Assembly: GCA_030267565.1 (NCBI GenBank)
Contig: BRXU01000005.1
Coordinates: 350,001-414,000, forward strand
Origin: Pleodorina starrii
Taxonomy: Eukaryota > Chlorophyta > Chlorophyceae > Chlamydomonadales > Volvocaceae
DNA: 64,000 nt
Direction of reading: 5' to 3'
Shown piece by piece: positions 11,238 through 23,700 of this stretch. The notes beneath the pieces were generated by a model that saw only the letters and a program-made list of their open reading frames with translations, did no database searches and was not told where the DNA came from. The position numbers were made by a program, and so were the translations under genes. Within the stretch, counting starts at the first letter, position 1; each line of letters starts with the position of its first letter.

Positions 11238-13190
11238 CTACTTTGCGGCCGCCGCAGCGTCAGCTCCCCCGACGGGCGTGGCCGGCGGCGGTGCCGTCGC
11301 TGCGGGCGGCGGTGGTCCGTACATCTGCTGCTGCAGCCTCTGCAGGTACTCGGGCGAGAGCGCCGTGTACTTGATCCTGCGCGTGTACGATACCCGTACG
11401 AGCCGTGATCCAGCCGCGGCGCAGCCAGGCCGGGTCGATTCGAGGGAAGAGTTGTATCAAGGTGCGCAGTGCTGGGAATGGGGCAATGGGGACCATACAG
11501 TCATTTGGGGGATGCTTGTCTCGGCGGTGCAGCCCCGGGCACGGTAGCCGGCGCCAACGGCTCAGTGTAAGACTTGTGAAATGGCGACCATCCACATGGA
11601 CGCACGTGTTCCTGATGACCCCTAACCATTGCGTCGCCGATGGGCCTTATTTCTCAAGTACAGCAAGCGGAAGCCCGGTCCTATTGCGCCGCCCAAGCCC
11701 CGACGTACCGCTGTAACGAGCTGAACTGGTGGCTGAGGATGCGGTCCAGCTTGTTCCATCGCGCACGGTCCGCGTCCGTAAGGTGCCGCCGCACCGGCAC
11801 GCCGCCGCCACCAGACCCGGCCGCCGCTGGCGCCGCCGCCGCCGCGGCCGCCATGACCTCCGGCAGCGGCGCCGCCAGCGGCGCCCGCAGCGTCCCCAGC
11901 GACGGCGACTCCAGGTCCACCGTCGCGCCGTACGCTTGCCATGTGTACGGCGGACCGGCTGCCGCAGCGGCGCCATCCGCTTTCCGACCTGGCTCCTGCG
12001 GTTGCTGCGGTGGCAGCGGGCCCCCGCCGCCGCCGCTAGCAGCGGCCGCCGCACCTGCCCCCTGACCATCCGCAGCCTTGTCCTCTGGGCCTTGCCCCTG
12101 CGGTTGTCCCTGCTGCTTTTGCTGCTGCTGCTGCTGACGTTGCTCATCTCGCGCCGCCTGCTTTGCCAGCTGCTTTGCCTGCCGGGTGAGAGGCTCCAAG
12201 TCGGCCTGCAGGCGCGCAAAGCCGTTCTGCAATGCGAAGGTGCAGCGCTGAAGCCGGGCGTGGGTGACCTGGTGCGCGGAGGGAGCCTGCGTAAGGTTGG
12301 TGGGGGGTGGGCAGAGTTGGGAGAGAAAGAGTAAGACCCCACCTACTGATGCCGAAAGGATTGGGCTGCCAAGGCCGATGCATGATGGGAAATCCGTTGC
12401 TCGTCATCACACGCAGCGGGCAGCTTGCGCGGGGTATCTGGCGTGTCCAGGCGCGCCGCCCCGATAGCCACCGGCAGCCGTTACAAAATGGAGAGGTCCC
12501 GCGCAGCTTTTCCCGGGTGCGGGATCCTTCCCCCTCCCTGCTCGGGCTTAGGGACCCCAGCCCTGTTCCCCCACCGTTTTCCCGTGTAAGAACATAACGG
12601 ATACCTGCATGATCTTGTTGTTGGCGATGTAATAATAGGCCAGGACGACGGGTCGCTCCAGCGGGTTGGCACTCGTACGCATCTACCAGCCACGGGGCCC
12701 AATTTATGCAGGACGATTGTTGCTTGCAGGCTCAAAGGTGAGAAGGTAGTACCCAAAGGAGAAGCCAAAGGAGAAGCCAAACGGGAACGGGCCAGCCAAA
12801 GGCGCCATGGTTCAGCAAACGCACCTGCTTACGAATTACAAATGCATTTGGCTCCTGGGCTGTTTCAAGTATAAACTCTGGTCGTCCGTGAGGGAAGCTC
12901 CTGCAGAAGCCATGCTTCCAACCGTCACTACCCGAGTAGCGGCGTGTCGGCGCGATCAATTGTGCCCATGATCTTTCTCACTCGAGCACGCCCGGTACTG
13001 CAGGGTCCAAGCCTGCCAGCCGGGCCTCAGTGTTGTTAATGACGACTGGCTGTCCATTTTGGTCCCTGCCCGCCGCGGCGAAGAACGAAGACTGCTCAAA
13101 GTATGCTAACGCTTTGTACCTATCAAGGGGAAACCAGGATGCACAGGCTGGGATGAACTCTTGCAGTCCCGTTTGGTCTATTTGATCCAT
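11238..13190 (-). CDS. MED6: Mediator of RNA polymerase II transcription subunit 6
   Basis: Exons on the minus strand: 12982-13190, 12825-12900, 12605-12682, 11709-12286, 11238-11376 (TAG). Phases 2/0/0/2 agree at every junction; 359 residues. MED6 is a head-module subunit of the Mediator coactivator in the nucleus. Visible family blocks: ASWFPLDRYKALAYFEQSSFF (family W....PL....V.DYF..SPFY, residues about 15-35), then EPNAFVIRKQ (family EP.LFVIRKQ), VVLAYYYIANNKIMQAP (family .YYI..G.IYQAP) and a C-terminal helix with RLQRCTFALQNGF. After it comes a Gln-rich then Ala/Gly/Pro-rich linker and an alga-type tail ending Ala-Ala-Lys. The start is the ATG at 13190; an upstream in-frame extension begins only with TTG. 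Subunit identity is from the ordered motifs. Confidence 0.88.
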
Positions 13191-14723
13191 TTCCGACACA
13201 TGAAGCAGCAAACTTACTGCAGGAATAACGCATTACACAACACCACTTCAGCATTCATGCAGCATCAGATCAAAGGCGTGACCCAGGCCCTTGACCAAAA
13301 CCTGTGTCGTACCGCTTACGGTATTTCGGCCGTCGCCAGCCGTGGTCGCCAGCCACCCTAATCCCCCGAAGTCCCCAACAGCCCGCACTCTTGTGTCTGG
13401 AAGTCCATAGGGATGAGTTCCCCATTTCTACGGGGACATCTCACATCTGCCAGGCACGCCGTGCACGAGGCAGCAGCTGGGCGTCCGCGGCAGCGAGAAT
13501 GTACAAGGCCGGGTAGCGGAGCAGCCCTGTTTATTATAGTGTCTCACCAATCCACAATACTTCATCCAACACTGGTGAAGAGCATGCAACGCCGCAGCCG
13601 CTACCAGATCATATCGCTCCAAACCCCTCACCTCCCTGCAGACGTCAGAGCAGGTCAGAGCGTGAAGCCTGGTGAGTTCTCGTCGACCGACCAGTCTCCC
13701 ACGTACGAACGCAGTGGCACCGCACGAAATCGCATTAACCTGTACGTAAGCAAAGGAACCCCGCAAATCAACGCCCTCATAACGCGACGCAAGTCAACGT
13801 AAGGCAGCAGCGCCGGAGCAACAAAGCTAAAGCACATAAAGGACGGCCCCGAAACGGCGGACGCATGCATTTGCTCTCTGCAGCGCAACCACCCGTGCTC
13901 AAATCTGCGGGCGCCAGGTCTCCGCAACAAAAGTTGCTGAGGTCACGCATTGCGCATTCAGCCATTAGAGCATCCATCAAAAGCGCGGTGAGGCGCACTG
14001 TACAACCGCCGGCGTCAGGGCGCAATGACGCAGTGTCGCCAGAAGCGTTCATGGAAGGTCAGGTCAGGTCAGGTCATGCCCACAACTGCAGTTGCGCATG
14101 GCGGGCAGCATGGAGGCGTCATCCATTATTCGGCCTCACACGCTCGCAGCGACGGACGAGACCACTTGCAAGGGGCCCCCCAGTGCGGGACTCCGAAAGG
14201 CGGCAGTGCCCATTGCAAACAAATGTACCGAAACGGAACAATTTCACAGTCGGCTCACCCGACCCAAGGGAAGGAAAGGAAAGGCCATGTAGGCCTGAGG
14301 CCCAAGCCCATATTCGGACGGTGGCAGCTAAGCGCGCGACGACAGAAATAGACAACAGGGTTGCGTGCCGCCTAGCCAGGAAACGCGAGCCCACGTACCA
14401 GGTAAAGCAGCCGCCCACACATTCCAGTCCAGTGGACAGGTCCATCTCAGACCTGCCCTCCGCGCCTTTCATTTCTGCGCTGTCTGTCTGCGTACGCACG
14501 CATACGCGCCGGGCACCAAAGCGTTCCTCCCAACACCAGTACCGGGGCATTGCGCAGATGGCTACGACAGAACATACGATACATGGCGCCCTTGGCCTTT
14601 ACTTGCACTTTTAATCTATAAACAAAAGACGAGATCCGGCCCCCACCTCGAACCGTTCCCGCTCATCCACCGCCTCGCACCCAGCGCACCCAGCGCCCCC
14701 ACACGAGGCCCCCCTCTCATCCC
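13191..14723. other. Intergenic: MED6 promoter side and cyclase 3' side
   Basis: About 1.5 kb. Contains a short GGTCA tandem repeat (14057-14078), a pentamer that recurs elsewhere in the window. The long plus-strand open frames here have no splice or motif support. Confidence 0.4.
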
Positions 14724-17700
14724 TCACACCCCGGGAGGTGTGCGGGTTGCCTCCCTGCCGCCCTCCCCCCGCCCCGACCAGCTGCAAAGCCAGGCCTGCC
14801 CGCGCGAAGCGCCCCCAAGATTATTTTTCCTCCCCAGATCATTAACCAGCCCCAGATCCGGCGCGGTCCTGCCCCGAGACATGCGGCCGTCCACCGCCGC
14901 TGGCCCATCCGCCTCCACCGCCTCCCAACCCTGCAGACCTCCTCTTCCCGCCCCTGCCGCCGCCGCCGCCATTGTTGGGCCCCACGACGCCGGCCCCGTC
15001 GCCGCCGCCGCGGCCGCCATTGTTGGGCCCCACGACGCCGGCCCCGCCGCCGCCGCCGCCGCCGCCATTGTTGGGCCCCACGACGCCGGCCCCGTCGCCG
15101 CCGCCGCCGCCATTGTTGGGCCCCACGACGCCGGCCCCGTAGCCGCCGCCGCCGCGTGCGGTTCGGAATTACAGGTGAGGCTGTTGTGCGCCAGAGGGAA
15201 CGGGCTGCTGGGAACGGGCGAGCCGCCGCCAGCCTCGGCGGCAGCCGCCGCCGCCGTCAACTGCCGTACGGGTGTCGCCACAGCAGGTGCTGCCGCCGCC
15301 GGAGGCAGCACCTGAGGCGAGCCGACGGAGAGCTTGGTCTTCCCGGCTGTGGAGGTAAAGCAAGACAGCGGCGTCAGCCGCAGCTGCTGCGCCGTCACGT
15401 CGCCGGCGGCGGCGGCCCGGAGGATTCGCTTCGCGACGGCGGCGGAGCACACCACCTGCCCAATCGGCGCGGCGTCGCACAGCCGCACGAGTCGCGTGTA
15501 CGGCCGGCCACCGTGCTGCCCGCGGTACAACCTCGCCGCGCTGACGCTGCCATCCTGGTAGAAGGACCCCTCCTCTGCGGCGCAACGGATACGCAGACCG
15601 CGCAGCAGGCGCTGCTCGATGAGAGGGGTGGTGGGGGCCCGGTGCAGGGGCGACTGACGCCCGGCGGACGCCTCCCTGGCCGGTGACGGCGGCAGCATCT
15701 CCTCGTCCTCGGGGAGCTGACCGCGGGTACGGCACGGCGGCAGCAGCGGCGGCAGCCCGCGGGTGGAGCTGCCGTTGCCGCGTTGGTTGGTTCGTTGGTC
15801 GTTGCAGTTGATGACGGCGCCGTCGTGGTGGTTGTGTGCTGCGCCTCTGTGCTGCGCCAGGAGCTGCTGCTGCAGCGACTGCTGCTGACGGCCCGGGCCG
15901 GTGAGGGAGATGCCGCCGCTGTCGCCGCTGACGCCGCCGCTGCCGCCGTCGCAGGCCGCCGCAGCGTCGCCTGCGCCCTGGCCACCCACGGAGTCGCGCG
16001 CGACGCCGCCCGGCGCCGTCCGCCGCATCATCAGCCGCCGTTGCTGCTGCGGAAGCTGTAGCTGCTGGCTCCAGGGGCTGTAGCAGCACCCGCCCGAGTC
16101 TTCGCGCTGCTCCGTGCCCCCGTCCCCGTCTTCCTCACCGCCACCGCCACCACCGCCGCCGCCACCGCCGTGCAGCACGTTGCCAGGACCGGGCCCCGTC
16201 GGAGAGCAGCAGTGCCGCCGGTTGATATCCAGGGGGGTTGACCCGAGCTCCTCCGTGGAATCCTCTTTCTCCTGTTCCAGCGAAGCGTCGCAGCGCGGAC
16301 ACGTCTCGCTCGGAGGTGGTGGCGGAAGCCTTGGTACTGGAACCGTCGCCGCCGGAGGCGGCGGTTCCAGTACCAAGGCTTCCGCCACCACCACCGCGGC
16401 AGCGGCGGCGGCTGGCACCGCCGGCGGCGGCGGTGGCACATGGATGCTCAGTTGTGGCACGGAGCCCAGACGGACGGCGCAGCCGCTGCCTCGCGCCAAG
16501 CTGCTGCTGCTGCGCCTGCCTTTACGGCTGATTTCCAGGGACGCCAGAGGCGCGACCGCCAGCGGGCCCGCGGCGGCGGCGGCTGGCGGGCGGCTAAAGC
16601 CCGCCCGGATGCGTGCGCGGAGGGCCCGCAGCACGTTAATTGAGGCGGCAACGGGCGCGTGGCTATACTGCTGCGGTGACACGGCTGCGGCGCCGTACAT
16701 GGGATGTACGGCAGTGGGATCGCGCGGCCGGGGCCCCATTCGTGATGACCCGAGGGTCGGCAGTGGCGCCGATTGGGCCTCGCTGGTGGAGGCGGAGCCG
16801 CTCGCCTGCTCGGCGGCGCCGACGAAGCCGCCGCATCCGCTGTACCTGCTGTCGCCGCCGCCGCCCGCCAGGAACGTCGCCACGGTTTCGGTTGACACGC
16901 TCTCCGCCGTGTCCGTACACGCCGTCGGTCCGCTCGCCGTCGCCGTCGCCGCTACCGCCGCCGCCGCCGCCACGGAGGGCCGCCTTGGCCCCGACAGCAG
17001 CGGCATCGGCATGGATAGCGATGGCGGCAGCGGCAGCGGCAGCGGCGACGGCAGTGGTAATGATTCGAATCCTGGATCCAGCTGAGTTGTGGGATTCGGC
17101 GTCGGATTTCCCAGGGACGTCGCGCCGCACAGGGCGCCGCTGACGCCAGGATCTGGATCTGGATCCGGATGTGCTCCATCTTCCTCTGCCTCGCCCTCCG
17201 CCGTCTCAATCGCCATTGCGAGTTGCCGCAGCGGCGGGCCGGGTGACTCCCCGACGAAGTAACCGTTATCCGACACCGACCGCCGAATGAAACTCGGCAC
17301 GAGGCGTCGCCGTCGCGAGGCGCCGTCTACCTGATACCGGTACTGCAGGCGGCCGAACGCCGCCGCCAGCAGGCCACTGCCGCCGCCGCCGCCTCCGAGC
17401 GCTCCCGACGAGGCGCGTCCACTCACCAGCTGCCGGCCATTGCTGCCGACGCAGCCGCCGACAGCGGCGGTGCCTGGCTGGCTCAGCGCGAAGCTGCAGC
17501 TGTCACCGGCGGCGGCGGCGCCGCTGCCGTCGTACCGGTACGGCAGGGACGTCTTCGGCGGCCGGACCAGCTCTCGTAGGCTGATAGCGGCCCGTGACGC
17601 GCTTCTGGGCCGCGCCGCCGCCGTCGCCACCGGTGTCGCGTCCATGCCGTACAGGTAGCGGCGCGGCGTCGCCGCCAGCGTGACGAGCTGTTCGTCTCCC

Positions 17701-20700
17701 AGCTCGTGTCGCAGCAGTTCGGGCGGCCAGGTGACTGCGCAGCGCAGCTCCTCCTCTAGGAGCAACAGCCAACGGATGGCGGCGGGCTGCGGACAGACGG
17801 ACAGACAGACAGACAGACAAGACAGACAGACAGACAGACAGACAAACGGACGAGTTAAGTTGGTAGTAAATCTTGGCAGTAGCGCCGCCGCTCTTTTCGC
17901 TGCAGCGCTGAGGCCCCGTCCTCCGCCCCATCCTCCGCCCCGCCGTTGCTCAAGGCCGGAATTCCCCCTAATGCCCCACGCCTCTCCGACTCAATTCTGA
18001 ACACCACCCAACCAACCTAACAGCTCACCCACCACCCGAAAAGGAATCCAAATACCCAACCAAACCAAACCCAAACCCAAACACAGCACCCGCCCCCACT
18101 CACCGCCGCCGTAAACGCCCCCAGCAGTCTACCGCCCTCCGCCTCCACCTCCGCCGGGTATCCCCCCGCCGCCTGCAGCTGCGCCAGTGCCGTACTGTAC
18201 AGCAGCCCCAGCGCCTCCCGCGTCACCCCCTCGTTCCACGCCTTGAGTGTGTCCAGCCCCACCACCCGCACCGCCGCCAGGGTCACGCAGCCCAGCGGCG
18301 CCGCCAGCACCCCCGGCAGCACCAGCCCCCGGGTCCGCAGCGGCAGCCGGTCCAGCAGCAACTGCCGGGCAGCCAGCAAGCCACCGCTCATGACCTGGTA
18401 CAGGTTCTGACAGCAGGCAGAGTTGGGTCCACAGGAAGTCCACCAACTGCCGCTGCAGGAGCCTGTGGGGGCCGTCAGCAGTGGCTGTGGCGGTTGTGAC
18501 GGCTGTGGCTGTGGTGGCTGTGGTGGAGCGCCGCTGCGGGCGGGGCGGTTGGGGGCTTCCTTGTCCTGCAGCTGGTAGCGTCCCTTGTGCCACACGATCA
18601 GGCCCTGGGAGGGTGAGGCAGTGGGACAGAGGCAGTCGGGCAGGGGAAGCGGGAGAGGGGGAGAGGGCGAGAGGGTTAGGGGCCCAGGGCGTGGGGCGAG
18701 GAGGTGAGGCGAGCGCGGACCAGGGGTTGGAATCCAGGGAGGGAGGGAGGGAGGGAGGGAGGGAGGGAGGGAAGGGCGATGGAGGATGTGCCATCAGGCA
18801 CCAGTAAATCATGCTGCTGCTGCTGCTGCTGTCGTGCTGTGTGTCTCTCACTCACTCACTCACTCACTCACCGGCATGTCCTTTCGTGGCAGCGGCATGA
18901 GGCGCTCCAGGGAGGACTCCCCGAGCAGCACCATGCCGCCAACCGCCGCGTCGCTGACCAGCTTGGTCAGCTGTGGGGGAATGCCGCAAGGGAGGGTGGA
19001 CGTGGGGGAGGGAGGGTAGGCTGGGAACGTAGGCGCCGGACACTGACAACGGCACTCACATGATGCTTAGGCTGGAAGGGCTGCGAGAGAGAGGGAGAGA
19101 GAGATGGAAAGAGAGGTGGAGAGAGAGAATATTTCCCACCTTTCCCACAGCCCTTCCAGCCCTTCCAGACGACATGTGGGTGCGCAGGGAGCGTCCCACA
19201 TCCCCCAGCCAGGCAGCCAGCTCAGCCCCGTGCCGCAAACCACCTGGCCCCTGGGCCACCCCTTACCTGCATGCAGGCCCCCGAGTATGCCGTGCGACGA
19301 CTGAGATCCTTGCAGTACACCACGTCGCGACCCGGGATCAGGCCGCTGCAGATGCCCACGCGCACACGGAAGCCCCTGAGAGACAGCAGCAGCGACAGGG
19401 GCCAGCAGGGGGCAGCAGGGGGCAGCAACAGGGGGCAGCGGCGGTGGCGTCGGCGATGAAGGACATGGACGGACGGACGCAGCTGCCACTGTCGGGGGGC
19501 GGAAATGGATACTGATACCTTGAGCAAGCAACCGAAATTCTGAATTTTGTGACAGAATGATTAAAAATTGGTCCCCGGATCGGGCCCCGTCCAGGCCGAT
19601 AACACGCACCTAAACACCAGCATTCGGCCCGCCGGCATGTGGTTGCTGCCGCCTAAGGTTGTCGCAGCCGCCTGGTGTGGCGCCGCCGGGGTGGTGGCAG
19701 CGGAGAGGCTGCTGCTCAGAGCCATCACCGGCGCTGTCGTACTCATGCTCATATTCGCTCCAGGGACGGGCGCCGTAGCCGCAGTCGCACCGGTCGTACA
19801 GGCCCCCGGCTCGATATCCGCCGCCGCCGCCGCCGCAGTTACCGCTGAAGCGCGCAGCTGCAGCGGAAGCGACAACGCCGGCGGCGATGTCGGCGACTCC
19901 TCCGCCGTCTCCGCTGCAGCGCCCCGCTCTGACTGGCGGAATGAGCCGCTGCCAGCCCCGCCTGCCGCAGTGCCGCCGCACCCATCACCGCAGCCGAAGG
20001 CATGGTGGGAGTGGGAGTGGCCCCTGGCGTTTATTTGTGCCAGCAACATCAGCGGGTGCATGTACAGCGCCGTGTGGCTGCGTCCGGAGGCCACCAGACC
20101 GCCGCCGCTGCCGCCTCCGTTGCCGCCGCCGCCGCCGTTGCCGCCGCCGCCAGCCGCCGGGATCCCGCCGGTGATGGATTGATAGGCTGGCGCGCACTCG
20201 GGGTGGTTGAGCAGCTCCAGGGGCCAGGGCAGATGCATGAGGGCCACCTGCGTGATGAGGGGGGGGAGTTGCGGGTTTTATGGTTTTAGGGGTTTAAGAC
20301 AGACGAACCGCAGTGGAAGGAGGAGGAAGGGAGAATGGAGGGAGAATGGAGGGAGAATGGAGGGGGAATGGAGGGAGAACGGAGGGAGAATGGAGGGAGG
20401 GTGGGAGGGAGGGAGGGCCACCTGCGGGATTCGATGGTTGCCCAGTCGCTGAGTCCCCCCTTCGCTTCGGCAGTCAGTCCAGCGGCTCAGCGGCGGCTCA
20501 GTGGCTCCGCCCCACCTGTAGCTCCAGAGCGCACGACACTGCCTGGGCGGCGGTTGGGAAGGCGCAGATGAACGAGTCCCCCTCTGTGTGGCACTCGTAG
20601 CCGCAGTGCTTGGCCAGCAGAGCCCGCACGCAGCCGTTGTGGAGCGACAGGGCGCAGTCCATCAGGCGGGGGGGCAGCTCCTCCCACAGATTGGTGGAAG

Positions 20701-23700
20701 ACTGGGGAAGGGGGGGCGGGGAAATGGGGGGGGAAGGGGAAACATCGTGAACCTCAGCGAACAAACGGAGGCGACGTTGGCGAACGGGCCCAGCATCTCC
20801 TCTCTCCGCCTCTACCTTACCTGGATGTCCGTTATGAACAGCGACGTGTCCTGTGAGTAACCCGGTGCCGCCACCACCCGGCCCCCCGCCCGGTTCCGGA
20901 GCTGCTGCTCCCGACGAATCGTCAGCATCACCATCGTCACCACCAGCACTACCGCCGCCACCGCCACCGCCAGCGCCAATGCAAGCACGCCGCCCGCAGA
21001 CAGCCTGACGCTACCGTCGCCGTCCCCGTCCCCGTCATCGTCGCCGTCATCGTCGCCGTCGCCGTCGCCGTCACCGTCGCCTCCGCCCGCCTCCGCCGAG
21101 CCTGCTGTCGAGCCGTTGGGCTGCTGCGACGGCGACGGCGCTGCGTCGGCGGCGTCTGTGTCCGTGTTTGTGTCGCGCGGGCGGTAGCCGATGTCCTGCC
21201 AGTACGCCCTCCTCAGTCGATCCATGTCGCCCCCGTATGAGGTCCGGAGCACCTCCTGGTACTGCTGCATCAGCATCTGCAGTAGGGTTCCAGGATTGGG
21301 TGAGGGGGGTGACAAGCACCACGGCGGCGGCACCTCGCGGCACCTCGCGGCACCTCGCGGCACCTCGCGTCCTCGCCCCGCCTGCATCCCACGACACCCG
21401 CCACCCCGCCCTACCCCTCCAAGCCTGCGTTTCGCCTTTCTTACCCCCTCCCCCCACTAAAACACCCAACTCCCGCCTCCCGGCCATTTCCGCCGCTTAG
21501 GGGCACCGCTCCTGCTGTCGTACCTTCAGCAGTTGCTGTTCCGGCGTGCCGTGTACGACAGCCGCCACCGCCGCCTGGCTCATCGCCGCTGCCAGCTCCA
21601 TGCCGCCTCGCACCCGCAAGCCCAGCGCCAGGCACGGGTGGCTAATTGAAGTCGCCAGTACGGCAAGGAACGTCTGTGTGTCGTACCTGTCGTACCCGGC
21701 GGCCACCCAACGGTCGAGGTTGTCGGGGGAGAGGTGTGAGGTGCGGACTGACAGAGTGGCGATCGAGGGGTCCAGAGTGAAGGGCCAGCCGTCCTGCGGG
21801 AGCGAGCGGTTTTAGGGTTTAAGGTTTTGAAACTTTGGGTTTTAGGGTTCTTTGCGGTATGGGCTGTCAACCAGTACCGGCTCCAACGCAGGTCAACTAT
21901 ACAAACCAACGTAGTAAGTACGACACCCTCTTCCTACGGGCCGCGTACTGGCACACACGCTCCCAGCCTGTGCTGCCCGGCACAGGCCGGCTGGCCGGCA
22001 CTCCAGCCTCGCCTTGCTGTCGTGCACCACCCCCGGAAAACACCGCACTCACGGACGGAACGACCGAATGCACGGACCCAACGCCCGTACGGCACCTGGA
22101 AGGACAGGGTGAAGGCCAATGCACGCAGTGCCGCCAGTGCGTGGTTGGGCGCCGCTTGGCGGTTGATGGCAAGAGAGAAGGCGCCGCGGCCGAGGTACGG
22201 CACTCGGCTGATGATGACCGTGCCATTGTGTACGGCACTGTTTATCGTCGTACCATACGGACATAGCTCTGGCGTGCAGGGCTCCAGCTGGCCTGCGTGA
22301 GGAGGCCCCGGAGAGGAGAAGGGGGTGGCGGGCGGGAGGATGAGCGCATCATAGGCCCATAGGCCCATAGGCCCATAGGCCCATAGGCCCATAGGCCCAT
22401 AGGCCCATAGGCCCATAGGCCCATAGGCCCATAGGCCCATAGGCCCATAGGCCCATAGGCCCATAGGCCCATAGGCCCATAGGCCCATAGGCCCATGGGC
22501 CCATAGGCCCATGGGCCCATAGGCCCATGGGCCCATAGGCCCATGGGCCCATAGGCCCATGGGCCCAGCCTCAACCCATGGGCCCAGCCTCGACCCATGG
22601 GCCCACCCTCGACCCATGGGCCCAGCGTCGACCCATGGGCCCAACCTCGACCCATGGGCCCAGCCTCAACCCATGGGCCCAGCGTCGACCCATGGGCCCA
22701 GCCTCGACCCATGGGCCCAGCCTCGACCCATAGGCCCAGCGTCGACCCATGGGCCCAGCCTCGACCCATGGGCCCACCCTCGACCCATGGGCCCAGCCTC
22801 GACCCATGGGCCCAGCCTCGACCCATGGGCCCAGCCTCGACCCATAGGCCCTGCCTCGACCTATAATCCCACCTATGCCTACGACCTAGGCCCACCTAGG
22901 CCATAGGCCTATCTAGGCCCTAGGCCTGCTTAGGCCCTAGGCCATAGGCCTATCTAGGCCCTAGGCCTACCTAGGCCCTAGGCCCTAGGCCTACTTAGGC
23001 CCTGGGCCTACCTAGGCCCATTGTGCCCATTGGACCCATCGGACCCATTGGCCCCTTCTGCCCCAACTTACCTAACTGACCCCAACTGACCCAACTGACC
23101 CACCTGACCCACCTGACCCACCTGGCACACCTGACCCCAACTGACCCTACCTCCCCAACGGACCCCACCTGACCCCAACTGACCCACCAGGCCCACCTGA
23201 CCCCAAATGACTCTACTGCCCCAAATGACCCAACTAACCCCAACTAACCCAACTGTCCCAACTGACCCAACTAACCCCAACTAACCCAACTGTCCCAACT
23301 GTCCCAACTGACCCCACTGACCCCGCCTGACCCCACTGACCCCACTGACCCACCTGACCCAACTGACTCAACTGACCCCACCTGACCCAACTCACCCGTG
23401 GTTCTGCTCTGCACCAGGTGTGAGCCCGGCAGCAGCGAGACACCCAGCTTGCCGTGCGTGATATTGCCCAGGGTGGGGCTGAGGGCGATCCCCTTGAAGC
23501 CGTTGGCCATACCCAGACCCATGAAGCACTGTGGGGGCGGGGGTTAAGGTGGAGTTGGGGTTGGGAGGGGTGGTAAGGGCGCGATCGCAACGATTGAATG
23601 GAGGCGACGCTGGCGGAGGGGATGGGCGAGACATTCACATGCTGCCACAGCCCCGAGCCCCCCCGTTGTTCACCCCCTTTGAAGCCCCCTCCCTCCCCTC

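Noticed and set aside
13865..14614. 249-codon plus-strand open frame
   Set aside because: No recognisable motif, no splice signals, and composition like neighbouring non-coding DNA.
22242..22906. Proteins made of GPWAYGPMGLWA-like repeats
   Set aside because: They translate the intronic CATAGGCCC and ATGGGCCC arrays; the flanking exons splice across them in phase.
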